This document shows, piece by piece, positions 11,101 to 22,787 of a stretch of 64,000 nt of DNA. Positions within the stretch are counted from its first letter, which is position 1; each line of letters starts with the position of its first letter. The DNA is taken from NCBI GenBank assembly GCA_010645155.1, contig CM021323.1, forward strand, positions 7,132,250 through 7,196,249. The letters are read 5' to 3'. A model generated the notes under the pieces. The model did no database searches and had not been told where the DNA came from. It worked only from the letters and a program-made list of their open reading frames with translations. The translations under genes and the position numbers were made by a program. This stretch comes from Tigriopus japonicus (Eukaryota; Arthropoda; Copepoda; Harpacticoida; Harpacticidae).

Positions 11101-14100
11101 AGAAAGAATTATTTGCTTCAGCCAACTCACGCACAGTTTGTTCTCAAAACTGTTGACATCGCACATGCTTAGAATGAATTCAAAGAACACTCACTCACGT
11201 GTGCTCTGCAGATCGGTCGGCGGCAGCTGCCAGAGCGATAGAGAAAGATAGTAGGAAGAGAGAGAGGGGAGAGGGAGGGCAAGCGGAACTACAGGATCGG
11301 AGGTAACAGGGGGGGGGGGCTTCCCCCTTCCTTCCTCAATCAAGTTGCCTCCTTCCTGGTTGATGTTTCAGTAGTGTCATTCCATTGCCTGGTGTCGAGA
11401 TAGTGCAGACTTAAAACAAACTCACAAAATGACAGATTTTGGGCATTTTTTGCTTTGCTTGCCAAACAGAAAGTGAACGATTCAAACATTGATCCCTGAG
11501 ATCAAGTTCGGTCTTATCGATATTTACCAGATTATGTTTGACCAAAAGCGACGAATTTGTTCGTGCATCTCGTTCGCTCCTGTTCGTTCAAAAGTTTGTT
11601 TAGACTAGAGAAGTTCAATCAACGCTAAGGTAAGATATATTGAGTTGTACTGCTGTGTTCTTGTCCAATTTGTGGCGACTGACATCCACCCAAGCATTTC
11701 TGAAAACACTGGAACTTGGCCTTGGCCCAAACTTTTACAACAACTGGGGCCGTGGTCGAGCTCATTTAAGCTCATTATTCGGTCAGACAAGGTGTTACTT
11801 TGTTACTTTGTTCTGGAGAAAGACCTTCACGTGGCATTTAATTTCTCAAGCAACTGCTTCTTAACCGTACTTTTGGGTGTAGACACCATGGCGAAGGTTT
11901 TTTAGGCAGCGGTGATTGTCCCAGAATTGGAACCAAAGTGGGTAAGAACAACATCAATCAATGACTAGCACATCCTGGTATTTTTCTGAGCTTTTGCTCA
12001 TACCAGAAAAAACATTATTTCTTGAAAGAGCTTTCCTGGAGAACACGTACATTTACTGGTATTCCTCAAAGTCTGGGTTCCTTGAGCCATGTCAGAAGAT
12101 AGGAGATGGATAATGGCTTTATGATTAATAATGGATCGTTCTAATGACTTTGGCATGGTTATAATGTGGAAATTGGAGTAGAATGGTTGGTATCATACAT
12201 GGAATTATTCGGAGTTCCGGGTAATCTAAGCACATAAAGGAAGCGGAAATATTTAAGAATATCTTACTAATGAATGGGCTCATCCCGATCAATATTTTAT
12301 CTAGCGTTTGAATCCTGGACCATAAAAAAAAATCCAGATTTTGAGTTTATATCTTATAATAAGTAACCCAAGAGTAAATCACGCTTTTCAAATGTTGTTT
12401 TCTTCCGCCAGAAAAAAGGTAATTAAAGCCTACAACGAATTTTCAAGTAAATAACCCAACCATTCTCTGGCTAAATATGCAAAAATATTTCTTCAACAGC
12501 CAACTCCTTGTAAATACCTTATTTGTGTACCGTATTCATCAAAACGCCAACTAGCAAATCATGACGTTTTAGAGGCCATAAAATCTTGGAAACACTTGCG
12601 TTGGCATGAACCGGATGGAGTGACATGTCCATTTCTGACGAATTCCCTCACAGTTCCGTCTCCACCTTATGAGATTGACTCATCCCAAATATGAAAAGAT
12701 CAAGGCAAATCACGAATCTGGCCAAAACAGACATAAACATTTCTTTGGAACCGTCACCTTTGGTTAGACCTGAACTGAGATTACAGATCAAAGTTTTAAA
12801 GTGTGTAGTGGTTCTTTTCCACCTAACCTCGACCAACTAAAAAGAAAATTCTGAAGCCACCACGTGAAATGTGCTTAGTATTCAAAAAATATTTCATTGT
12901 GCCTTATTTCGTCGAGTCTTTTGTCCGTACAAACCGCTAAAATGGTAAATCATCACTCTTTGGTAAATGGTAAATCATCATTCTGGAAGATTTCTCCTCA
13001 TCTTTGAAACCGAAGCTTGGTTTGGTTCATGCGTTTGGGCTTGGATTACACATCCAATATTGTCTCAACGAGGAATGCAAATTGTTTACCCTCAAAGTGG
13101 GCTTGAGGCCCTCGTTCATTTTCTCTAGTCCTTCCATCTTATTGCTAGAAAACTATCCAATTAGACGGATTTTGTCATCCAATACTTACACTACACCCGC
13201 TTTAGACCGACTGATCGTCGGCGACACAAGCGGCACCTTGTGTAAGCACATTCATGAATATTGACTCAACCGAGGGCAATAATCCCACTTCATTTGTACT
13301 TGGTCCATCCATCGGTGACACCAATCTGATGTTGGCCCTATTTTCACCTCCGGCTTAAGGAAAGATAACAGGGTCCAGGCTCATTCAGGGTGACAAAGTC
13401 CATTTCCACGACCTTTAGCTCGTTACTGCCACGAAGACCGAGTCTTTTTAGAAAAATCGTCTTTTGTAAACAATTTGAGTTCGTCCATCTATCTGTTCAA
13501 TGAGATTTTCGGTGTCACTTCATGTGACCCCCTATCTTAGTGGGAAAAACATACCCCACTCTGTGTCTATTAAGAAAATGAAACGACCGTTTACGTGGAG
13601 ACATTCGAGTTAATTAGCGATTTTCAGACCGGCAAAGGATGTTTTGAAAGGAGAAAGAGATAGAAAGTCTTGCAGAATTTTGCCAACCTAATTAAGTTGC
13701 ACTGGAGCTATTTTCATCTGCCTGCGAATTGAGGTCAAAATTAATGACTTTTTGGTGCAACTGTCAAACAAAATGCCGATGGGAAAGAGTTGGTGGTAGC
13801 TAGTGATAAGAGCAAGGCTCATTTTCTTTTCACAGTAAAAATATAGGGCAACTCGGAATGGTAAATACTGATTATCCTATAGATCAAATGGTAAAGTAAA
13901 AGTAACCTTTTTTATCAAGGCATATAATTTGACATTTTTTTGGATAATTATTACTTACACGAAGAATTACCAAATGATTCGCACAGATTTACGAAGTGTT
14001 GCTTTGGTTAGAGCTCTATAAACACTAGAGTACGTGTATGAGATGGATTGGTCCCATTTGTAATTATGATACTCTAGTTTTGATTAGCTCTTTGCGTTCC

Positions 14101-15400
14101 TTATAAACTCGCCACAAGATATATAATTGCAAATACAACACCACTGGCATTCCAAAGAATGAGAATCGACCAAAAAATGCTTTTAGCTCACTTGAAATTG
14201 CAAATCAACGGGTCCTAACAAACTAAAAACATGCATTACCTCAAAATTTGTCACAAAATGTGCCCAGCCAACAAGCAATACCAACATGTTTTGAAAAGTG
14301 GGTCGTACCCGTAATCGTAATTGAAGAAATCTGAAAAAAATGTCAGTACACTTGCAATAAAATCAGCACAAATTTTAAGCTAATTCATCACAGGAACTTA
14401 AATTACGATATGAAGTGCACTATTTTTAAAGTTTTTTCACTCATTTACTTCACTTTTTCATGTTCACTGATTAAAGCCTCTGCAATGCAACAAAAATGAT
14501 CATTTATGGTTACAAATGCGCCTTTTCACAATTCTAAATGCACAAAAAATAATCTGAAATGCCGGTCAATTAACCGCTATTGTTTGAGCAAAGAATCCAT
14601 GTATTGTCTTTTTTTGTACGTCGTTAAAAGGCGTGCAAAAAGCGGAAGTAACACGCATAAAAAGGAAAACAAAAACGTCAAAAGAGTGAATAACTTCCTT
14701 TTCAGGAATCCACTGATTGCCCTCACTAAAATCTTTCGTTGGGCAGAAACTGAATTAAGGCCTATAGAAGAACCAGTTTTTTTTCAAAAGAAGCTTGAAA
14801 CTTAAGTCAGACCTCGTCTTCCACGTTTTAAGCATCCGTGATTGCCCACTTTCAAGGTCTAAACTTTATAGAAGGAATTGCACTTTTGAAGAGATGTTCA
14901 CAGCATGACTTGTCGAAACATGAGCGTTTTTTGCCAATTGACCGGGTGCATCTTTGCATTCTCTTAAAAGTGCAAGCTAGGAGCAAAAAAAAGAAATCTT
15001 TGTTTCCACTGTCTTGTTCGATGAAAATGAAAACGTACTTGTTATGCAATAAGTTGTATTTTAGGATTAATCACCTTTCACAATCTTACAATACTCCTAT
15101 CAAATGTATTTTTTTCAGTCAATTCCATTTAGGAAACTCATGTACGTGTATTTACACATATTCTGGCCATTGGGATTTTTGTAAAACGACCAATAACAGC
15201 TCATTAATCATTCCATAATATGTTTCGTTTCTTGTTTCTAAAATTAAGAAGACTTTTAATCAGTGACTGATCTCTATTACAAATAATGCAAAGTCAAGAT
15301 GAGATCGAATGTTAATTGCATTAATTTACAAAGGTAGGGCACACTAAAGTCAATAGGTTGCATGTTAACGCATCAAAAGATGTTTTTGAAGTATAACAAA
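11101..15400. other. Long intergenic stretch with one GC-rich purine patch
   Basis: At about 11190-11335 there is a GC-richer, purine-rich patch (GAGAGAGAGGGGAGAGGGAG, then 11 consecutive G at 11309-11319) that stands out from its AT-rich surroundings and could be promoter-like or simple sequence. The rest contains only short open frames (126 residues or fewer) with no motif, repeat or splice structure that I can defend. Confidence 0.35.
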
Positions 15401-15408
15401 ACCAAGTC

Positions 15409-15502
15409 AGATTAACAAGCGTTGAGTATGTACTCGCGTCAGTAGTTGCTTTTCAAACACAAGATCTGACGCGAATATGTTCTCATCAAACGTTAATCTG
15501 TC
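15409..15502. repeat. Imperfect inverted repeat (hairpin, ~35-nt arms)
   Basis: CAGATTAAC...ACTCGCGTCAG at 15409-15443 is mirrored by CTGACGCGAAT...GTTAATCTG at 15468-15502, with about a quarter of positions mismatched and a ~24-nt loop. It may be a decayed miniature transposon or a fold-back RNA. There is no other evidence for function. Confidence 0.45.
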
Positions 15503-16084
15503 TAGATTTTGCCGTACTCTGGAATAAATCTTATTTTCTTTAACATGCGACTTCTACATGTCAGATTAATCGTCTTGAAGTCATCAGATGTTCGAAACGC
15601 AACCGCCCGAGAGTATACTTAAGAAATAACTTGATTTAGAAACGAGCTCATTTTAGAATTAATGCAATTGAAAACCACCAATGGGCATAAGACGAAAAGG
15701 TACTAGTTCTCTTGAATCTATTTGGAGCAAAACTTAAGTACCTTTTGGAATGGCTCAGTAGTGCCCATTTCTGCTTTGAATTTATTTGACATCTATCCCG
15801 ATACCGTCGGTTAACACATCCTGATGTGCCTCATGACGGATTTATGACAAACGTAAATGCTAGTTTACACTGTACACTATGTGAGTTTAGTGTGTACACC
15901 TGATTAGACAGAGGGCTTGTAAAGCTGTGTGGCACACTGTACTTTGCACTCACGTAAGATGCACACTCAAATTGTTATTTTTCCATTCGCGTTGAATGTT
16001 GCAAAGTGAAAACATTCACCTAGGGTCGAAACAAGAACACCCAGATTCAAAGATAAAGTTCGTGTTTTCCATTGCAGTTGTGAA

Positions 16085-19000
16085 ATGGCCAACAACGCGA
16101 GAAAGCAAAGTTCCCCCGGGATTGACGAGATTCGGCAGCTCTTTTTGGCCGTGAAGCATTCCGAAAAAGACATCGACGCCGTGGAAAAGCGGCTCCAGAA
16201 CAGCCAGATTCGGAATATCAAGACCAAATCCTTTAAGTTTCGTGAAGAGGAAGTGTCCAAGAGCCATTTTATTGACAAGCTCAATGAGTTCATCCGGGAT
16301 GAACTTATCACAAGTGCCAATAAAGCCACTGTTTTGGCAATGGGTGAATCGGAACGAACAATGGAGGAAGTTCTACCGAGAGAAGATCGATTCGGATATC
16401 TGGCTGCCGTTGACATTAAAGGACGAATTGATTATGTCCTTATTGTAGTGGAATCAACCTATGACGTGAAACCAACCCTTTGCAGCTGTTGTTTACCGTC
16501 CAGGCAAAGGTGAGCTGATGGGAGAACTTGTATGCATGGTCTCATTAGTACATTAGGTGTGATTCTCAGGTATTTCGGAAAATGATCGCTTCTCCCTCGG
16601 CTTTACTTTTATCATTCTCTTGCTTTGCAGCTATATTAATTGCTTGTAAAATGCAAAACAAGTGATTAATCAATTTTATGGTTTTCTCTCTTCTGGAGCA
16701 AAACAGAGTCTTTGATGAGAACAATAAGTTTAATAATGCTTGTATTCAATTCACGGTATAAGGTGTAATTCCGGCTTGAAATTTAAGCAAAGGACAGTTT
16801 TTTTAATTTTGCGTTTTTCTTTGTCTTGCACCAAATAAGGAGAGTGACCTTAAAATAAGAGCAAAAATACTAATCAGGCTTCTTGAATTCTTTGAAATTT
16901 CTGATATTCAATGGCCGGGAAGTTTCAACAAGAAGAAGAAAGTATAAGCGATCCCACACCTTCCTTTTCCTTGCTGTGGACATCCTGGTCATGAATTCAT
17001 GTGAACTTAAATGAACAGAATAAGCTTGATTGGCATTTTTCACCTAATTCAAAGTATACTTTCCTTCTCTCCGAGAAAAACGGAAAAGAAGAAGTCTCCA
17101 TTGTTTTAATTTGAGGCGAGATTTGTACATATAATTATGAGAAGGAAAAAAAACAAAAAAAGAATCTTCTTCATTTTACGTTTTTCTCCGTCTTAAAGCA
17201 AAGAGAAAAGTCTCCGTTTTATGAGAGCCAGAATACTTATAAATCGAGCCCGGATTTTTTGCAGTAAAGTAGAAAGTCTGGACCCTGGACATTTTCAAGG
17301 AATATGGTCAGCTGCCGATCTTGCTCGTCCACCATCAGCTGACCCTGCATAACGAAACTTCAAGGGGTTTTGATCCACCGCAAAAAATCCTAGGCCTACC
17401 TATCAATCTTCCAGTATTCATTAGAAAATGCTATTTGATGGCCAGGAAGTCCCCGAAAACCAAAAGAAAAAAGTCAGAAATCCTAATTCTTTGCTTGTCG
17501 TGGTCCGAACGATCTAAGGGCCATTTTGGTCCACCACTAAGCTTGTAAATTTTTGGGTGTACCCAAAAACGTGTATACTTCTGTGTGGTTTTGTTTCCGA
17601 CAAGGGAATGTAATTTGTGTCATACTCTGTATGATATTTGATTGTACAGTGTATGAGGGTTTGCCGCTCATGGATTACCTTGGATTATCGGTTTATTTTT
17701 AAAAAAATGTTCAAAACTGTTGTAATAAACTGCAGTTTTGTTATCGGGTTTTAACTCGATTTAACCAAAGCTCAAATGTGTCAGCTGTCTTCTATTGGAA
17801 AACTGTTCAAAAAGCCTTATCCTTTAAAGGACACGCTAAACCAATGATTTTGATGGATTGCTATTCACTGATAGCGATAGTGTTCTCATTGAGGCATCTT
17901 TGAAACGTTGGATCTACGGATCCTTTGCGTAAGATAGTATCACAAATGACAAAATTGTGAGATGTCAAACTCAGGGTGGTGTGATGTTTTGCGGAGCCAA
18001 ACGAAAATTGGACTCGCAACCTCAAACAACACGGTCGTACAACGGCAGGCCGCATGTTGTCGCACCTAATTCAAAAGCGAGAGCACACCAAAATCAAATC
18101 AGATAAACCGGCCTCGAGTTTATACTTGTGACAACTCCTGTGTTTGAAACGCAGCAGATAGGGATAGTATATACTCGACGAATGCTAATTCGACTTGATT
18201 ATGGTATCCTCTCGCTTTTGAATTAAGTGCGATAACATGCGGCCTGCCGTTTTACGACCATGTTGTTTGAGGTTGCGAGTCTAGTTTTCGTTTGGCTCCG
18301 CAAAACATCACACCACCCTGAGTTTGACATCCCATCTCTCTATTCAGTGGCATTTGGGCTTTCCACTATACACGCTTGTTCGCCTTATCAGCGCCAAAAG
18401 TGAATGGGCATGTTTTTGGCCTGAAACGTATAAATATAAAGACAGGTTGAATATCGTGTCATCCTGGTTCATTTTTTCTGGAAAACGGACCAGAGGTTAT
18501 CAAGGCCCTTTCCGTTGTCGTCGAGCCAAAATAAGATATTTTCTTTTTCAAAACGCTTGAAATAATAACCCTTTTTAAGGTGATTCCAATATCGAATTTT
18601 ACCACTACACCATTGGATTTGATAATAAGGACCAAAAACAAAAGCAATATGACCTACTTTTTTACCATGGACATCAACGGTGGAACATTTAATCGATCGG
18701 CATTATCAGACGCACCCATATTCATGAATGAGATTTGAATCACCTTGTGGTTGCTACTCCAACATTTTTTGTATTGCATGTGGTTCTGTTGTGATTGCAT
18801 GTGACATGAAACATGAATTATAAAGTGTTGGGGTATTATTTAGGATGACTTTTGGAACTGTTCCACAGCTTTTGACTGCAACGACAAGCCAGGTTAAATG
18901 CTTGTCATAATGGAATTACAGTGAAGCAATTCAAAGAGATTTATGATGTGACATTTCATCAATATTTCAGTCAAGAAGCTGGCAATTAGAAACAGCTACT

Positions 19001-19645
19001 GACACTATTATTAGCCATTTGTGTACATAATCCCATCAATTGGGTTAAAAAGACCTAACCATAAGAATACAGGCCTTTTTGAACAATGGATAGCACTGTT
19101 TCGCAAGCACTTCATAAATTGGTGTTCGTGACACATCTACATCTCAGAAAATTTTTGAGCATTAAAAAGTAAGATATCACATTCATAATTGATTAAAATT
19201 GCCCCTTTTGCAAGTAATCATGTGACCGGGGATCCTTTAACATCTTTAAAGTCCTAGTATCGACATATAACAGTTTGTACTTTCATAAATTCCTCGAATC
19301 TAGTCAGTTTAAGCATGAATTTTGATAGAAGTCCGATTTTTACAAGGAAAATGTAGTTTTTCCTGTGCTGTATTTTATCATAGAAAGTCATCATTGGTCT
19401 TCATCCTTCATTGCAGACAAATCAAGAAAGATTACGAAAACGCCATCATGATCAATCACATGAGGAATAAGATTTTTGAAGAGCTCAAAATTGAGGGACT
19501 CACCACAAGAGGGCAGCACCACAAAAAGGATCGTTTCCGCACACGAACCTCTAAAGATGAAACGGCTAATGCTCTAATAGAAGCTGAAGAAGCTCGGGAC
19601 CAAAATCGGAACATGAAAAAACAAGAAACGACTGAAGGAAAATAG
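16085..19645 (+). CDS. Two-exon gene, ~217-residue charged protein of unknown function
   Basis: Exon 1 is 16085-16509, ending at a strong donor (CAAAG|GTGAGC). Exon 2 is 19417-19645, after an acceptor (TTCATTGCAG). The phase-2 junction rebuilds an Arg codon and the frame continues to TAG. I do not recognise the family. The protein is rich in Lys, Glu and Arg and probably largely helical: residues ~10-90 contain EKDIDAVEKRLQ and FREEEVSKSHFIDKLNEFI, and the last ~75 residues are basic/acidic (IFEELKIEGLTTRGQHHKKD; SKDETANALIEAEEARDQN). There is no signal peptide or membrane segment. The Cys-containing stretch just before the junction (TLCSCCLPS) is atypical, so exon 1 could use another splice there. 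A 3'-splice-like 'ccattgcag' just upstream of the ATG suggests a non-coding first exon. The 2.9-kb intron carries a 125-nt inverted repeat. A candidate AATAAA lies at 20115-20120. Confidence 0.55.
17960..18333. repeat. Intronic inverted repeat with ~125-nt near-identical arms
   Basis: The left arm 17960-18083 and right arm 18209-18333 are inverted copies differing at only a handful of positions. The arms run from GATGTCAAACTCAGGGTGG to TTCAAAAGCGAGAG. The spacer is ~125 nt. It lies inside the intron of the gene at 16085-19645, so the transcript could fold into a long hairpin. It has no coding capacity and no flanking duplication that I can see. Confidence 0.8.
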
Positions 19646-20360
19646 ATTGACTCTCCAATGATCAATCATCACGGCAGTTCACTATCTTAAAATTGAACAT
19701 ACTCAAGGAGAAGGATTCAAAGATTGTCAGAGCTCATTTGGCAAAACGGTTCTTTTCTACATTTTGATACTATGTATCTCCCTAACTTGGATATCTTAGA
19801 CCCGACCATCCCTCAAAGGATCGTACTCATCAGTTTGGCCTACTCAAATCTGCAACCTCCATTCATTCTGACCAGTATTCTAAGGACATATACCTACATT
19901 GGGGGTTTTTCGTTTCAGACTCATGCCATAGCAAGAAGTCTTTTGTACGTTAGATGTCCATTCTTTTTTGTAATCTTTCGTCGTCATAAATGGAATATAT
20001 GTTATCCAAGCATGTTTGATAGTCGTGCGATGGACATTTCCTAAAACATATGCTGAAGGACTTTACGTTCCCTTCTTGTCAACAATATATTTCCCCCGAC
20101 CAAGACTTGTTGACAATAAATGTGCGAAAAAAAATCGAATGAAAAAAAGCATTTATCCATACATTACCAAAACAATCAGAGCTGGATGTAAAAATGAGTC
20201 TCAAAATACTTATTTTCTTGCTGACTGAAATGTGCATTGAATACATACAGTAACATCCTTCTAAAATCTAAACAAGAATAACTCCAGATTAAAAGAAAGC
20301 TTTGTTGTCGAAGGAAAATACGAGGAATATCCAAACTGCAGGTATACAGGACTTGTAATT
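19646..20360. other. 3' flank of the 16085 gene, nothing else recognised
   Basis: AT-rich sequence with no supported gene. It holds the candidate AATAAA polyadenylation signal at 20115-20120, about 470 nt after the stop codon. Confidence 0.35.
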
Positions 20361-20850
20361 CTTTAAATACGCAATTTTTAGATTAGCGTAAAACACTGAA
20401 GTGAAGATTTACCTCTAATGAGCAGATGTTTTGTTACAAATTTTGTTGTCTGACATTCAGGGAAAATAAGTGCCAAGAGCGAGCAACATGTCAAAAATGA
20501 TGCACATTTTAAAGTTAAGACGTCTCTTATCGAAACTTCTCATTTTTTTCTCGACATGGGTTCACCAATTATCAAAATATGAGTATGAACAACATTTACT
20601 TTCAAAAATATTGGATTTGAGGATTTTTTCACGTTTGACATCTATTCTTTTGAAACATGAACATCCATTTTTTAAAGATGTAGGGGTCGCCCAACATTCA
20701 TAGTCTACTTAAATCAAATGTTCGAACAGGATTGCCTCGCAACAAAACATGCAAAAGAACATCTTCTCATAAGAGATAAATCTTCATTTTGGTACTCAAC
20801 ATCATTCTTAAAATTGTATTTTTTAACTAGTTACAAGCCCAGCCTAGTTG
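20361..20850 (+). repeat. Dispersed repeat, copy 2 (same family as 1-475)
   Basis: A diverged direct copy of the first 475 bases of the window, sharing 'tgagcagatg', 'aataagtgccaag', 'gggttcacca', 'tcgaacaggattgc' and 'caagcccag'. No coding region or terminal repeat is visible. The class is unknown. Confidence 0.7.
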
Positions 20851-20914
20851 GATACCCCACGTTCTGTTGAGGTCCAGGGAAAATTCCACGCAACAATATT
20901 TTTGCTACAGAAAC

Positions 20915-21098
20915 TATCGTCGCAAATTTTGAAAAATCGGGAAACTTGAATTTCAGTGGCGCTTGGACGAATTTTTTTTCGATTTTGTTGTCAAACTCCG
21001 TTCTTTATAGTGCATGTCTGCTTTCTGTTTCGGTAGGCATAACCGAAACCGAAATTTCGGCCGTAATTTCGGCCGAAAGCGCTTTTGGTCCATCACTA
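20915..21098 (+). mobile_element. hAT-like element fragment (right end, TAGTGATGGACC family)
   Basis: The segment from 'ttttgaaaaatcgggaaac' through 'gtcaaactccgttctttatagtgcatg' is nearly identical to 63895-64000. It ends GGTCCATCACTA, the inverted form of the TAGTGATGGACC start seen at 63732. This copy therefore holds the body and the right terminus, while the copy at the window end holds the left terminus. TAGTGATGG ends are typical of hAT elements. The interior carries repeated 'aaccgaaaccgaaa' words. Confidence 0.7.
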
Positions 21099-21752
21099 TT
21101 TAATTGCTTAGGTAAATTAATTAGTTTAGTCCATGAACCACTTACTAACTAGATTACCAATTATTACCATTATTATTAACCAACAATTTGAGAACGAAGT
21201 ACCGGTTGTCTGGTTAAATGTTTTAATAACGAAGTTCCCTTCCTTTTTCATGCTATTGATGGTGGAAGAAAATCACAAATAAAATTTGACGAGGTGAACT
21301 TTTGGAATCAATTGTGATTAAAATCCATGATGTCCATTCCCTCATTTTGTGTGGATACAATAAAGCTAGATATAAAAATACTCTATATTAAAATAACTTG
21401 AGTTATTTTTTTTAATCAAAAACTATGCCAGAAATGATTGACAAAAGAAAATGTCATGGCGACTTTTGGATTATAAGCAAGAAAAGCAGATGTTTTACTT
21501 TTATTTTGATCTTAGCGACTACAGTCATTATTAGATTATTAGTATATGCAATCAAAGCTTGGATGATTGAGATGGACACCACTGGATACAAATTCTTGGT
21601 TTCTTAACAAGCCAATCACTTTCCAAAGATGTTTCCTAGAACTGGTGTTTCTTCAATTTTAGTTTGTTGTTGTTAAAGAGGCTCACGGGAAAGATGCGTC
21701 AACACAGTCAAGTTGTTTGGCTTTTTCAATGTTTCGAATGTTTGCCGTTACT

Positions 21753-22259
21753 AGCTGGTATGTTTAGCGTGCACCAAGGTGTGCTAGTAGCATTGACTTC
21801 AAGTCAACTTCAAGTCAACCTTCTCACTATTTGACCTTAACATAACGTTTGATCAACGAGAAGCATGACTGGAAGCATGCAAAGAGGGAAGTTCCCCGGC
21901 GTCGTTGAAGCATTCCCTTTGGAACACTTCAACGCCGATCGAACCAACTCCAAGCGAACTTCCTTTCAGTGTTACGTCGAATTCGCTGTCAAGAATTGCC
22001 CACCTCCTGACCTGTTCTTAAGCGAGGAGTTGAAAAGGGTGCAAGGAAGGGACAAAAGGAGAAATGTGGGGTAGCTGAAATCAGGAGGTGGCGGCTTTGA
22101 AAGCGGACGAGGGAACGATCATAGATGTTCGTGAATTTCAAGATCGAAACGGACCGTCACATTCGAGAAAAGCCAAATCGATGGAGCAAACCAGGCAAGC
22201 AAACTCTGAAGTAAACTCGCAAGTCAACTAACGAGCTTTGCCATCATAGCATACGAGCT
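21753..22259 (-). mobile_element. AGCT-ended repeat element, copy 1
   Basis: It begins AGCTGGTATG and ends CATACGAGCT, a 10-bp inverted end with one mismatch. It is the reverse complement of the 40996-41625 copy over most of its length (landmarks: 'gcaccaaggtgtgctagta', 'gacttcaagtc', 'gcatgcaaagagggaagtt', 'caaatcgatggagcaaaccagg'). It contains one unit of the sequence that is tandemly repeated three times in the other copy. There is no convincing coding region. Confidence 0.65.
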
Positions 22260-22447
22260 ATTGTCCCCATCATCAATCGGGAAGTTCAAATTAAAACAAA
22301 AGTCGATTTTGCAATCAATTCACATAGATCATGCCAGTAAAGATTGATCTACTCATTGAATCACGAAATAAGATGGATTAAAGTCCATCCATGGTTAAAG
22401 CCACTGTCGTTAGTGTTCTGACGACGCTTCTTTCCCAAGAGCTTCTG

Positions 22448-22500
22448 TAGGTGTCATTGTTTCGAGTAGTTCTTCCTTGGGCATGGGACACTAAATACGA
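22448..22500 (+). repeat. Short fragment of the TA-flanked CAGGGT MITE family
   Basis: 'cattgtttcgagtagttcttccttgggcatgggacactaaatacg' matches the terminal ~50 bases of the element at 30031-30428 ('cattgttcctcgagtaattctttgtttggtatgggacaacaaatacg'). It is a small diverged remnant just beyond the 3' end of the lipase gene. Confidence 0.5.
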
Positions 22501-22560
22501 AGTATCTTGCAAATGAAGAAGTTTTTGATCCATCTCAACGGAGTAGTTTTCAGGTTTGTA

Positions 22561-22566
22561 TTTATT
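22561..22566 (-). terminator. Candidate poly(A) signal of the lipase gene
   Basis: TTTATT on the plus strand gives AATAAA on the minus strand, about 220 nt past the lipase stop codon. It is the nearest canonical hexamer I see downstream. Confidence 0.4.
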
Positions 22567-22787
22567 TACATATAAATACGAAAATTAGTCCTGTTTAACA
22601 AGAAAACACAATTTGTTTTATCATTCCACGGAGCACTTTGAAAAGAAGTTCCAAATCTTAATCACTGAAAAAGTCATAAATAGGGTAGTTGCACATTTTT
22701 CCATAACTAAAAAATTGCTCTCTTTTTTATCACAGAAGGATTGGTTAAAATTTCGTAAACATTGCTCTCTTCTTAACTTGTCTCCGA

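Noticed and set aside
14506..15218. Two adjacent open frames of 99 and 126 residues
   Set aside because: Low-complexity, AT-driven composition, different frames, no signal, domain or splice evidence.
21865..22074. 69-residue open frame, with a related 60-residue frame at 41165-41347
   Set aside because: Both lie inside copies of the AGCT-ended repeat and are disrupted differently; the similarity is due to the repeat, not to a gene.
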